DNA of 64,000 nucleotides from Cutaneotrichosporon cavernicola (GCF_030864355.1 NC_083399.1:186001-250000), one strand, 5' to 3'; counted from the stretch's first letter, positions 21,113 to 32,767 are shown. The notes: generated by a model not told the origin, from the letters alone. Translations and numbers: made by a program.

Positions 21113-22367
21113 GATAAGAGTTTGTTAGGGGTGTGGGTGGCCAAAGCAGTCGCGGTCAGAGTTGACAATGTATTGGAGGTATTGAGGGATTGGCCCAAGG
21201 AAGGCAGAGGCGAAGGTAGTGGTGGAGGATTCTAGGAAGACCGGATATTTACAAGGGATGAGGGTGGGGACTGGATAAATTATGATGGTCGGAAAAGATA
21301 AGCGGCTCGAGCTGGATTCTGGATATTATGGGCATTCTGACATTCTGGGCAGGTAGAGCTGTGTCAATAATCACCCGGTGCCTAACATTACCACGCGCAG
21401 CACTGTGCTAGACACTCTATAGGTCAGCGGCAAGCACTTGTTAGATGTCTACAAAGTGGATGTCGCTGTGTCAGAGTTAGATCGTCAGATAACAGAGGAT
21501 GCTTGGATCATGGGTCATGGACTAAACAGTAGACAAGCCAGGACAAGGGATTCAATTTGGGAGAGCTCAGGATGGTACGAGGGCTAGGAGGGCCAGGAAG
21601 GCCAGGAAACCGCGGTAGGATGGCTGCGCGTCGGAATGGAATGTGCGGAACTGCCCGATTCTCGGGATAAGCCTTGGCTCGCTGTTTGTTGGAGCTGTCT
21701 CTACTCGGAGAGGACCGAGGGGTCAAGCACAAGGGGGTGAGGGGGTGAGGGGGTGAGGGGGTGAGGGGGTGAGGGGTGAGGGACATGAGAGGAGGGCATG
21801 AGGGACACTGAAGGGTCTGGGTTGCCGGGCCAGCCTGCCCGGTGCCAAGGTTGGTACTGTAAGTCGTCAAAGAATAGGGTGGCCGGTGGCCGGAGGTATG
21901 CGATATTAAGACAAGCGGTCAAGTGGGCGTCTTGTTGCACGGTCTACCCGCTTCGGGTTGTTGCACTCTTTTAGCTAATTAGTTACCTCTTTACCTTTTG
22001 CTGACTTGTAAACATTTGAGTTTCGACAAAGGTCCGTGCCTAGAGTAGCCAGAGAGAGAGAGTTGACTTGACTTTTTTGAATGCCGGCAGTCCGGTCCGT
22101 GTCATATTTCTATGACTCTCTTCAAAGTTACCCTGAATACAACACGATTGAAGGATATTGACTTATTGTGACTCAAGACCTAAAGAGGTGGTTGACTACT
22201 TTCATAGCAACAACAATCTCCTTGCTCCTCCTCTTTCTCTTTTCCTCTTCCTCTTTACTCTTTTCTCTCCCAACTCTACCTTGTCTCCTCCGACTCTCTC
22301 GTCCGTCCTCTAGACCTCCCCTCCATCCCTTTTTCCATCCCCATCCCCGAAAACCTCACCGCCCCTC
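21113..22367. other. Divergent intergenic region before AGC1
   Basis: About 1.25 kb. Contains a G-rich octamer array (21733-21782, listed separately) and, just before AGC1, a long CT-rich leader (about 22215-22365) typical of strongly expressed fungal genes. No conserved frame. Confidence 0.55.
21733..21782. repeat. G-rich tandem octamer array
   Basis: Five copies of GGGGGTGA followed by a shortened copy on the plus strand. The runs of five G at regular spacing could form a G-quadruplex. Confidence 0.85.
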
Positions 22368-25300
22368 ATGTCGACGGACAAGGGATCATCCTCCGCCATC
22401 GGCGCGATCACCTCGACCGCTGGAGCGCTCATCAAGCCTGGAGAGTCCGAGCTCCACAGGTGGAAGCGCACCTTTGACAAAAACGCTGGCGTCGACATTG
22501 ACGGTGAAAAGTGAGTTGGTTGGGTGCAGTCTGCCGAGGCGGGGAGAAAAGCCAGTCAGCTGCCAAACGCCAATTCAGCAAACCGCGATGCGAGCGTGTC
22601 CAGTAATGGCGGACAACATCAAATGCATTAGCCTGGACGCTATGGCGGCGGCGAGCGATTTTGGATCCATCACTGGCTGCAGCGGTTTCAACAACGCCGT
22701 CACCGTGACGTTGCAATTGCCGCTCACGAGGTCCGAGGCGCGTCCCTAGCTACGTGTCGCGGTGCGTGCCGTGCCAATGATTTGGGGTGCTGTGCACGGG
22801 CAGGCATTCGTGATCATGTGGCCAGCGTACGAGCACACCCCACGGGCTCTGCAGACCATGCAGTGTGGTGGCGGTGATGCTTGCCGTTTTATGGCGGACG
22901 CATGCGGGGAAGGAAGGCAAAGCTGGTGCGCTAGGCGCGTCCGGGCGGTGGCAGCCCGAAAATTCGTTTACGAGTCGTCACCCGGCGGCAACAAACCATC
23001 CGGTGGCGCATGGCGTATGGCGTCAACGCGATCCCTCCGCCATACCGCCAAGAACGAACAAAAGCACAGAATGAACACATCTAACATGCTACAGGTTCCT
23101 GAATGTCGACCAGTTTATCAACGCAATTGCACCCACCGACGAGGGCTTCAACCGCATTAAGCGCCAGCAGTACAGCGTCCGTGAGTACGACGGCTCTTTT
23201 GGCTAGCGGCTACCGGTGACTACCGGCCCTACCCTTGAACCCTCTCTGCCGACACGCTAACCCGTCCCAGTTTTCCAGGTCGCCGACATCAAGAAGCGCG
23301 GGCTCGTGTCCTTCAACGACTTTGTGCTCTTTGAGACGCGTGAGTTTGGCGCGAGAAGCAATGCATACTTGACGCTTGGGCTATGACTGACGGCAGTGCT
23401 GAAACGTGTACGTCCGATACGGAATGAGTGCCTGGCCACCCCTAACCCCAGCCCGATGCCGACTACCAGCTCGCATTCTCGGTTTTCGACGTGTAGGTCT
23501 TACTGCAGAGATGACCAGCTGACAACAGGGACGCGTCGGGAACCATCGACTACGAGGAGTTCAAGCATGTGATGGGCAACAACATCAAGGACAGCGGTAT
23601 CCGTGAGTATTACGAACACCGACCGACATTTAGTCCAGTCCACTCGGAAGAACTGCACTGACTCAACAGCGTTCAACTTTGAGTGCGACTGGAGCAAGCT
23701 CTACCTTGGCAAGCGCGGAAAGACACACACGCTCGACTACTCGCAGTTCACCCAGCTCATCAAGGGCTTCCAGGGCGAGCGTCTCCGCCAGGCCTTCCAC
23801 TTCTTCGACAAGGACGGTGACGGGTATATCAGCCCCGATGAGTTCCAGCACATCATCACCGAGGTCGCTGGGCATAAGCTGTCCGAGTCTGTCCTTACAC
23901 GACTGCCCACGCTGTGCACGATGAACCCCGGCCGGAAGATCAGCTACTCGGAGGTGATTGCGTTCAGCAACAGTGAGTCGGAAGACCGTAGCTGGCAGTT
24001 CGGCAATATAGTCATCCGCGATATCCATGCTAATGCCGCCCAGTCATCCGCGACATGGACGTGGTGGAGCGCCTCCTCCTCCGCGCGGTGCGCAAGTCCA
24101 AGGACGGCCGCATCAGCGTATCCGATTTCCTCGATCAATGCGCTGCCAACCTCCGCTACGGCGGCTTCACTCCCATGGAGGCCAACATCATCTGGCACTT
24201 TGCGTCGCGTGGCAGTGGTTTGCTGGCTGGCAGTCAGCGTCTGACCATGGCCGACTTTGAGCAGCTCCTCGACGCAAAGTGGAACCCACCAACAGACGTT
24301 GTCACCGAACTCAAGGGCTCGCGCGGCTTCGTTCACGAGGTTGGCGAGAACGCGTGGAACTTTGTGATGGGCGGTATTGCTGGCGGTATCGGCGCCTTCA
24401 CTGTCTACCCCATTGACCTCGTCAAGACTCGTCTGCAGAACCAGCGCTCGAACGTTGTTGGCGAGGTCATGTACCGCAACGCTTTCGACTGTGTCAAGAA
24501 GGTGTACCACAACGAGGGCGGCATCCGCGCGTTCTATCGTGGTGTGCTCCCTCAGCTCGTTGGCGTGGCACCCGAGAAGGCCATCAAGATTACCGTCAAC
24601 GAGCTCGTGAGGAAAAAGCTCACGGACCCTGAGACTGGTCGCATCCCTCTGTGGGCCGAGCTCGTTGCCGGTGGTGCCGCTGGTGGTTGTCAGGTTGCTG
24701 TCACCAACCCTCTTGAGATTGTCAAGATTCGTCTCCAGATGGCTGGCGAGATGGCGCGGATGGAGGGCGCAGCGGCGCCACGTGGAGCCCTCCACGTTGT
24801 CAAGCAGCTCGGTATCGTTGGTCTGTACAAGGGTGCCTCAGCTTGTCTGTGGCGTGACATTCCCTTTGTGAGTACAGCGCAGGCTAATTTCCCTTGTGTT
24901 CCAGCTGACCTCAGTCCATGATCTACTTCACTGCGTACGCCCACATGAAGAAGGATTGGTTCGGAGAGGGCAAGCGCGGCAAGGTGCTCTCGTTCGGCGA
25001 GCTCCTCATTGCGGCGGGTATCTCGGGCATGCCCGCGGCGTACTTGACCACACCCGCCGATGTCGTCAAGACGCGCCTGCAGTCCCAATCGCGTGCTGGA
25101 CAGACGGTGTACAAGGGTTTCATCGACGGCTTTTTCACCATTGCTCGCGAGGAAGGGCCACGCGCTCTCTTCAAGGGTGGTATTGCGCGTGTTATCCGCT
25201 CGTCGCCTCAGTTCGGTGTCACTCTTGCGGTCTACGAGGTTCTGTCCAAGAGGTTCCCCTACCCTGGAGGCGAGAAGGCGGTCGAGGCTGTGCGGCCCAC

Positions 25301-25445
25301 GCACGAGTCTCACACGGACATTTCGCGTATCCGCGCGCGCAACGGCCTGCGTATTCTTCTCGACTGCTCGAGCCGCTTCGGCATCCACAACGCAGACGTT
25401 GCGGCCAAGGCGTTCGGGGCGTACCCGAGGTCGTTCAGCGGCTAA
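22368..25445 (+). CDS. AGC1: Mitochondrial aspartate/glutamate carrier with EF-hands (AGC1/Aralar type)
   Basis: Nine exons: 22368-22510, 23095-23180, 23271-23339, 23397-23407, 23452-23492, 23529-23602, 23670-23972, 24044-24867 and 24915-25445; 693 residues. Exon 4 is an 11-nt microexon needed to read FETLLKRPDADY in frame. The N-terminal half carries EF-hands ([14 protein letters not shown] and canonical [14 protein letters not shown]). The C-terminal half has three mitochondrial-carrier repeats with signatures [20 protein letters not shown] and [10 protein letters not shown]. Length and architecture match the calcium-regulated aspartate/glutamate exchangers of the inner membrane that serve the malate-aspartate shuttle. 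The first intron (22511-23094) is 584 nt, by far the longest here, and could hold regulatory sequence. Confidence 0.95.
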
Positions 25446-25926
25446 GCGGACGAGACGGCGGAAGGCGAGGGGAGCTGGCAGAGTGGTGCACACATCATTG
25501 CATGGCCGGGGCTGGGGCCGGAGGGGGTCGCAAGTCAGTAGGAGCAGGCGACGTAGATTTAGATAATAGTTCACGCTGTCTGGGACTTTTGGTTGTTTGG
25601 GTATAGAATGCATGCCCCTGCATGAGCTGGGCGACGTGATACAAAGTGATACAAAGGGGTGGTGACGCGATGACCGGACAAGATCGTATCTGCTATCAGC
25701 CTATCTGCAATCGGGATATGTGAGAGAGGCACAAGGTCGGCTCAATGGCGGCTTGTTATCTAGCCTTGAATCAACACGGATAAGGTACTGTACGCCCCTA
25801 CGGCCTTATGTCAGCCTCTGAACGCTCTGACACACCTTGTCACCTATCTGGAAACAGGCACCATGTCCATGGGCCATGACCTCACACGTGACGCCCCTTA
25901 GAAACGGGTACTACCGGGTCCATGTT

Positions 25927-26010
<84 letters not shown>

Positions 26011-26184
26011 CCGCCCAATGCCCCAATGACCCCCTCACACCAGAGTAAGTATCCACCTTCTCTAGGCAATGATGAGGACGCTGGGGCTCGCACACCCTCC
26101 TCTCCGAGGGGCATGCCGAAACGCCAGCCATGCTAATCAACAATATCTCTGAGCCTATCCCTTCGTCCCCTCGTCCCCTCAAAG
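25446..26184. other. Intergenic region before guanine deaminase
   Basis: About 740 bp. Holds a long CT microsatellite (25928-26007). The 5' exon of the guanine deaminase gene probably lies in 26010-26184 but could not be resolved; a donor-like GTAAGT sits near 26044. Confidence 0.5.
25928..26007. repeat. (CT)40 microsatellite
   Basis: Uninterrupted CT dinucleotide run of 80 nt in the probable promoter or leader of the downstream guanine deaminase gene. Confidence 0.97.
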
Positions 26185-27649
26185 CAAGCTCACACAGCCC
26201 TCTACCTGGCGCCAATAGTCCACGCGCCCACGCGTGCGCATCTAGAAATCTACGATGCCCTCATATGCATCCGCAGTGGTCGGGTAGCATGGATCGAACG
26301 CCTTCCCTCTCTCTCCCAACAGGCAGCAGATACAGCCGCCGCGCGGCGTGGGACAGATCTGGATAATCTCGTGGTGGTGCACGAAGGATTCCTCTGTCCC
26401 GGAATGGTTGATACACATACGGTATGTCGGGAGTGTCGGGAGTGCCGGGAGTGAGCTGGCTGACGAAAGCACGCGCCGCAGTATCCGAACAATGGGCTGG
26501 GGCATTCATTGCAGCTCCTCGAGTGGCTTGATGCGCTCACCTTTCCGCTAGAGAGGAAGTTTAGTGATGACGATTACGCCCGTCAAGTTTACGGAGAGGT
26601 CGTGCGGCGTACTCTGGCAGCTGGAGTGAGTCTGTCCCTCACCTTCCCCTCACTTCCCTCGCCCTCCCGGCTGACGCCAGACAACAACCGCTTGCTACTA
26701 CAGCACACTCCACGTCCCCGCCTCGCTCACGCTGGCCGAAGTCGCGCTCGAAGCCGGCCAGCGCGCCCTCGTCGGCAGGTGCAGTATGGACCGCAACAGT
26801 CCTCCTGACTACGTGGAGGAGAGCTGCGTCGCCAGCATGACCTCTACACACGAATTTTTGGATGCCTTCCCCCACTTTTTCGCGAACACGCCCTCCATCC
26901 TCTCCAACGGCTCTGCCTACGCCAACCAGCCCCTCGTGCGGCCAATCCTGACTCCACGCTTTGCGCTCTCCTGTTCCCCGCCACTCCTATCTGCCCTGGG
27001 CAAGCTTGCGAAAGAGAACGACCTCCCAATCCAAACCCACATCTCGGAGAACCACGCCGAGATCGAGGCTGTGCGCAAGGCCTTCCCCGATCTCCCGAGC
27101 TACGCAGGCGTATATGACCACTTTGGGTTGTTGACGCCGCGCACGATCCTCGCACACGGCGTACATCTCACCCCGGACGAAGTATCCCTCATCGCCGAAC
27201 GGGGAGCAGGCGTATCACATTGCCCGACGAGTAATGTCAACCTCAACTCTGGGGCGGCCCGGGTACTGGGCCTACTTGATGCCGGGGTACGGGTTGGGCT
27301 GGGTAGCGACTGTTCGGGCGGGCCGGCGACCGGGGTTCTCGCTGCCATCCGTTCTGCGGATGCAATGTCCCGCATTCTCGCCTTTGAGGGACTGACTGCC
27401 CGAGGACTGTCGATAGCCGAACTGTGGTTCCTCGCCACGCGGGGAGGTGCCGACATTGCTGGCGTTGACGCGGGGTCGTTCGAGCCGGGGCGGGAGTTTG
27501 ACGCGCTCTGGATCAGGCCGAGGAGTCCGGGGTTCTGGGGCGGCGGGGATACACGCGCTCTCTTCGAGAAGTGGTTGTTTGCGGGGGATGACCGGGACAT
27601 TGGGGCTGTGTGGGTGCGCGGGCGGTGTGTGAGTGGCTCGCCACCATAG
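26185..27649 (+). CDS. GUD1: Guanine deaminase (5' end unresolved)
   Basis: Supported exons: 26185-26421, 26470-26625 and 26681-27649, encoding about 453 residues. The true first exon is not resolved: the frame carrying HTALYLAPIVHAP is closed by a stop a little upstream, so a spliced start exon is expected. The second acceptor must be the AAAG at 26466-26469, not the CAG 12 nt later, because only that restores the metal-binding THTHAPQYPNN. Further marks: LLEWLDALTFPLE, GTTTACYYSTLH, GRCSMDRNSPPDYVEE, QTHISENHAEIE, LAHGVHL and VGLGSDCSGG. These define the amidohydrolase-superfamily guanine deaminase, a zinc enzyme turning guanine into xanthine in purine salvage and catabolism. It converges with the adaptin-like gene. 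Confidence 0.92.
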
Positions 27650-27742
27650 AAGTATAGACATACAACATGCATCTTGCCTCTGGTAGTAGGTTATGCCGTC
27701 TCACATGAGGGGTATGGTTTCGAGTGCGACTAAGGATTAGGA

Positions 27743-30081
27743 TTAGATACGCACACGGCCAGTGTCAGCTGTTAGCTCATCCAGCGCAACGTCGTCAGGC
27801 TCTACGAGGGCGCTTCGCCCCATCGCGAGCTCCGCCGCGCGGCCGAGCGGGCTGCTGGTACCGTAATTATACTTGAGCGCGGCGGGCTTGGAGCGGATGG
27901 TGCTCGCGGACAGGTTCGAGTCGCGATCTTCGAGCGATGGGCGCGACGGAGTGACCAGCTCGGCATGCACAGCAAGAAGCGCGTCGAGGACATCCGTGAG
28001 CTAATGTCAGCTAACCCCAGGTATTGTACATGAGCTAAAAGAGGCGACTCACAGCACGCGACTTGGCCCGGCCCACGACATCCCACGCCTGGCCCTGCTC
28101 CAGCACGAGCGCGACCTGCTCGCAACGCCGCCGGATATGCGGGATCGCCCCTTCGGCGACTTTGCGGAGGGTGCGAACGGCCTCCTGCCCACCATGCAGG
28201 GGCACCAGAGCCAGGATGCAGAGCTCTTGAACCTCGGGGTCGACACGGGGGAGGGCCGCGAGCAGCGCAGGCACAGCAGGCCGATCGTGCTCGACGGCCA
28301 GCGTGGCCACTGCGACCGCGAGGGTGGGGTCAGCGGGGGCAGCGAGGAGTGCGTCCGCGGCCGGGTCGATGAACGACGTCGGTGGGAGGATCTGGGTGTA
28401 TCCGATGGCGGCGTGGACGCCCTTCATCCACACGTGTGTGAAGTGAGGTGTAATACGAGCCAGGCTCTCTGCCAGACCTTGCGCGCGTGTACCAGGTTCC
28501 TCGCCCTCCAAAGCGACCTCGAGAGCCTCGAGCGCGCGCGAGGCGGCGTCTTCCTTTTCTTCCGCCCCTCGGGAGAGAGAGTCAAGGTGGCTGTCTGCTG
28601 TCAGACGGGGAAGGTTAGCGTCGACCTTGGCCAGGAGGCGGAGAGTCTGATGTCAGCGGAATCGCGACAGCACCTCACTTCCAGCCGAACCGTGCTGTCG
28701 CCCGAGTCGACGCCGGCCATGAGAGCGCCCATGTGTGTCTCCGTCAGGCCGTCCAGCCACACGAACGGAAGAGTGGCGAGACAGCGTAGCCCGAGTATCC
28801 GCCTGTTAGGATGAGGTTTGGAGCTCTTTCCTTCGGGCTTGCGTGGACTTGACCTCGCGGAATGGACCGGAGTCCGTTCCTTCCCCTTCTCCTTCTCAGG
28901 GAGAAGCAAGTTGCGGACATGCTCTAACAATGGCTCAGAGACGGGCTTGCTATCCGCGGCCCAGATCGTAGCAGCGAGCGCGCACACTTCCACCAAACAG
29001 GCTGGCGTCAGTTAGGCGATCACTTTGTAGCTCACCTTGGGCCCACGGCCCCGGCGTGGTGGTGACCTCGACAATCTCGTCAGTCAGCGCGTGAGCGCGT
29101 TCGAGGACATGGTCTGTGAGATCTTCCCCGCGCCCAAGGGGAGCCAGCACACAAGCGACTGCGCGCATAAGCTGCACGAGTAGCGGGGAAGGGTGGAGAT
29201 GCCGAGCGGCAGCAGCGAAGAGCGTATCGAACTGCCTCCGCCGCTTCTCGGGGTTCTCTTCACGTGCGCCCGCCTGATGTCAGCTTGCAGGATCTCCACA
29301 GCTCACATGAAGCGCTTCTCCAAAGCTTTTGACGATCGATGACAGGACACTGTCGTCGTCTTCCTTCCTGATACGTCGTGCGAGCTCGCGTAGGCCCAGC
29401 TGTCCATTGAGTGCGCAGAGTGCCTGGATCGTTCGTTGTCGGACAGCCGGCCTGATGTCAGCTGAAGAGAGTCGAATCATAGCTCACAGTTCATGTTCCA
29501 CCAGCCTCCTCTCATTCAGGAGTGGGAGCACGGCTGGTGCGAGCTCGTCGCTAGGGAGATGGCAGATCGCGCCGAGCGCCATAAGGATGTGAGCCGGGTT
29601 GGAGCTCGCCAAGTCCTTTCGTACCGTGTTGATGAGCATCAAGGCGAGCTCATGTCCCTCCGGTAAGCGCTCGATAAGGAATCGATACCCTGTGCGGCGG
29701 TGCGACTTGCCGCTCTCGGCCAGCTTGAGGGCCGGCACGAGGGCGAAGTCGGTGTCTAGTGGGATGGTGCTGACCGTGGTGCAGGTGAGGAGGATGATGA
29801 GCGTCTCAGCGGTTTTGGACTGACGTTAGCAAGCCCGTGAAGGTTCAGAGAAGCCAGCTGATATGAGGTAGAAGTGATCTGGTGAGGAGGGGAAGTGGGA
29901 GAAGGTGGAACGGCACACTCACATTGCCCGCCTTGCCTTCCAGCACACCGCGACACCGCACCGCCTCGGCAGCAACGACCGCGATGGCCGCCTGCGGGGA
30001 CTCGGCCGCATCGAGCCGTGCCAGCAGGGTATAGTGGGCGCGACTGTTGGCTCCAGAGAGGATGAATGGTGGGAGGACCAT
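27743..30081 (-). CDS. Adaptin N-terminal domain protein, AP-4 epsilon-like
   Basis: Seven exons: 30081-29923, 29819-29488, 29451-29307, 29273-29036, 29001-28679, 28646-28053 and 28000-27743; all phases agree, 682 residues. The sequence is an ARM/HEAT solenoid. Residues ~75-160 read LKLAESGK..RRTGYRFLIERLPEGHELALMLINTVRKDL, then SSNPAHILMALGAICHL, then PAVLPLL. These align by eye with the adaptin trunk and better with AP-4 epsilon (VNTVVKDL..NL..MAL, MIPAVLPL) than with gamma or alpha adaptins. The protein is shorter than animal AP-4 epsilon (over 1100 residues), and no ear domain is visible. AP-4 is a trans-Golgi cargo adaptor reported missing from many fungi. Subunit identity is inference. 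Confidence 0.7.
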
Positions 30082-30192
30082 GATAGATGGTTAGAAAGTG
30101 AGGTGTGAGTTGCCACCGGCTCACCTCCACCAGTGATCCCCATAGTGAGTGAATGCGAGATCTCGATGAACAACATCCTGGCAAGTACAACG

Positions 30193-30268
30193 CCTCTGTA
30201 TACGCCACAAAGTCCTCATCAAGCAGCATGCCTCTGTATACGCCACAAAGTCGTCATCAAGCAGCATG
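30193..30268. repeat. 38-bp tandem duplication
   Basis: Two adjacent copies of a 38-bp unit starting CCTCTGTATACGCC, differing by one base, in the interval upstream of the adaptin-like gene and downstream of the CoA-binding gene. Confidence 0.93.
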
Positions 30269-30348
30269 CATCTCATCCACAAATCTTCGAGCTTGTGCTA
30301 TTCTACGCTCTACCATTAGCTGGCACAGCGTAGCTTCACAGCCTAGCC

Positions 30349-31046
30349 TCACAGCGCAGACTTGGGCGCCTTCTTCCGTGCATCGTCTCCCGACACGAGA
30401 ATGCACGGGTGGTCGCCAATCACGACCTTGTCGCCAATACCCCTGGCCTTGACAAAGTCGAAGATCTCGGCACTCTCCGCACCCGGCTGGAACCACATGG
30501 CATACGGCTCAGCTTCAGGCCGCCGCTGCTCGGGGAAGAGCGACTGCATCATCTTGATGCCAAGTGCCGGGTGGAGGATGACGCTGATCGACGTCTCGGC
30601 GAGGTCGGGGAGTTGAGTCTAGTGTAAGCTATGGGCGAGGACGGGCTCGTCACTTATCAGTCGCGAGCAGACTGCATCAAGAGCTCAGCGTCCGAGTCTG
30701 TGAAGCGGGTGCGACGCAAGCGACGTATGCCCACTCCATCTTCTCACGTCGCCCCTCGTCTTGCCATATACCCGCACTGCTCACGTCGCCTCGTCTTGCC
30801 ACATACCCGCACTGCTCACGTTCACAGACTCACCACATCGTCAACCACCTTGTGGCCCAGTACGGGCTTGGCGTTGTCGAAGCCTGGACGCGGCGCCCTA
30901 ACACCCGTCACGGGCAGGTTACGATCGGTGTACCATTCCAGGACCTTGTAGTCGAAGCGCGAGGTGTCCTCAAGTACGCGGCCGACAACTGCGAACCGCG
31001 GCGCAGTCATAAAATACTCGGCATGAGGAGGAATTTCGGTAAACAT
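30349..31046 (-). CDS. CoA-binding-domain Rossmann protein
   Basis: Two exons, 31046-30834 and 30618-30349, joined in phase 0; 160 residues. The start MFTEIPPHAEYF was preferred over a Met ten codons upstream because those codons arise from an octamer repeat. Features of the CoA_binding_2 (YccU-like) family: RFAVVGRVLEDTSRFDYKVL at the nucleotide-binding N-terminus, NLPVTGVRAPRP, KVVDDV, then SISVILHPALGIKMM, AMWFQPGAES and GDHPCILV. The family is a compact NAD/CoA-binding fold of unknown physiological role, seen in bacteria and fungi. The 215-nt intron carries a 35-bp tandem duplication. Confidence 0.8.
30754..30823. repeat. 35-bp tandem duplication inside the CoA-binding gene intron
   Basis: Two adjacent copies of a 35-bp unit beginning CCTCGTCTTGCC, with a few mismatches, lying within intron 30619-30833. 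Confidence 0.88.
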
Positions 31047-31064
31047 TGTGTGCTGAATATGATA

Positions 31065-31098
31065 GCAAGAATGCAAGAATGCAAGAATGCAAGAATGC
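31065..31098. repeat. Tandem octamer repeat (GCAAGAAT x4)
   Basis: Four consecutive copies of GCAAGAAT plus a partial one, immediately upstream of the CoA-binding gene start. Confidence 0.93.
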
Positions 31099-31265
31099 AG
31101 GAGAGGCTCGTCTTGCCGGCAAACTGTGAGGCCGGTTCAAGCCGACCGGATCGGCAATCGTGGTGGAGGTGTCAACATACTGACACTACTCAAACCATAC
31201 AACGTTACAAGACAGTGTCCCAGTCAAAGCCCAACGTCAAAACAAACTTGTACATGTCTACTACT

Positions 31266-32767
31266 CTACGCTGCCGGTGCCGGTGCCGCAGCAGCCGACT
31301 CAGCCGACGCACCAGCCAGGAGCTGCTTGTAGTGCTCCCCGCTGTAGACGTATGCGTCCTCGGTCGTTGGCTGCGTCTTGTCGTTCATCATCGCAACGAG
31401 CTTCTGGAACTCGGGGTCCGAATCGACGTGCTCAAAGTTCCACAGCTTCCAGGATGTACCCTCCGCGACCTCATCCCGGCGGCGTTGCCGCTGCTCGTTC
31501 TCGATGATGCTCTTCGCACGGCCTGCCGCCTCAAAGTCGCCGCCGCGGATACCGTTGGCCACCTTCTGCCACAGGTTGCGGCTTTCCCACTGGCCCTGCT
31601 CGGTAATGGGCTTGACGGTGATCTCCTCCTTGGGCGCGTCGGCGTCGTAGAACACTGGGCCCTTGGAGGAGCCGACATTGGACACGCCAGTCCACTCGCC
31701 CTCAAAGGTCTGGATCGTCTTGGACGCCTTGGTCATCTTGGCCTTGAACATGTGAGCCTTGCCAGAGAAGTACCCCTTGCCCTTGTAGTCGATCTGCACA
31801 CCATAGCCAGTGCTGGCCTGAATGGCCGAAGAGTCGGTGAGCTCAATGTACGGAGAACCCCAGATGATGCCGTCGATGCGGAGCTTTGGGAGCGTGATGA
31901 GGTACGTCTCCTGCTTGCCCGTCTTCTTGGGCGTCACGAACAGCATCGCATGACCAGACTGCTTGACAAGGATCGACGTGCCGGAGAACGATGTCTTCTG
32001 GCCCGAATGGCCCTGAAGCGCAACGCCAGCCTTCTTGTTCTCGACGTAGCTGTGGTCAGCTGGCGGTGAGCGGTGTGACGCACTAGGCAGTGATGGGAGG
32101 GTGGTGCGACACCTGCTCCGAGATGAGGACGGTCTCGCCGCGACCCTCGACGTCTGGCCAGGTACCGTAGAAGAGCTCGCCGAGGACGGGGTTGAGAGGC
32201 TTCTTCTCCGAGCCCATCTTCTCGTTACGAGTCTGGTGTTAGCGGCGGGGCATGAGGCTGCGGCTGCGCACATGCAACCACTCACGGTGTACTGGCCCTT
32301 GAGGGTCGCAATGAACCAGAGGAAGACGCGCTCCATGCGGTCCTCCTCGGTCTCGCCCTCTGAGATGTCGGCGAAGAGCTCGGGGTGCTCAGCCCAGTAG
32401 GCAGGGAACTCTGTGAGCGACGTGGGCGAGAGGATGACTGCGGGATGGAGCAGCGCAGCCAATTGTTGTGGGAGCGGGGGCGGTGCACAGACGCAAGGAG
32501 AGGAATAAATGGCACGATCGGACCCCGAAACAAAACATGGCGCAGGTCGTGCGAGAGTACGTGGAACGCGGGCGTGGACCGACAACAAAGCGAGAGCGAG
32601 AGCGCGTGTCAGTCTTGGCATCGGGGGGGCGGTACAGCGCAGCGGCGCAACTTACACGGCGGCGCGGTCATAGAGCTGAGGTCGCCGGTCATGTGGGCGA
32701 GACTCTTGATGAAGCTGGCCCATCCCGCCTTCTGGTCCTGGGGGACGTCGGCGCCTTGTGACCCCAT
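31266..32767 (-). CDS. Oxysterol-binding protein, OSH4/KES1 type
   Basis: Four exons: 32767-32656, 32437-32286, 32232-32084 and 32049-31266; 398 residues, the length of short OSBP-related proteins without PH or ankyrin domains. It begins [10 protein letters not shown], followed by a lid-like amphipathic segment and [18 protein letters not shown]. The family fingerprint [12 protein letters not shown] spans the third exon. The barrel continues with [28 protein letters not shown] and KAHMFKAKM, and the C-terminus ends in an Ala/Pro-rich tail. Kes1-type proteins exchange sterol and PI4P between membranes and restrain Golgi secretion. The family is clear; the exact orthologue is not. Confidence 0.93.

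Noticed and set aside
21508..21870. A 120-codon minus-strand frame
   Set aside because: Much of it is translation of the G-rich octamer array; no protein-like features.
24690..25613. A 307-codon minus-strand frame
   Set aside because: Antisense to the AGC1 carrier repeats, with low-complexity Arg-rich composition.
30193..30268. CRISPR-like direct repeats
   Set aside because: Just two adjacent copies with no spacers, in a eukaryotic context; a simple tandem duplication.
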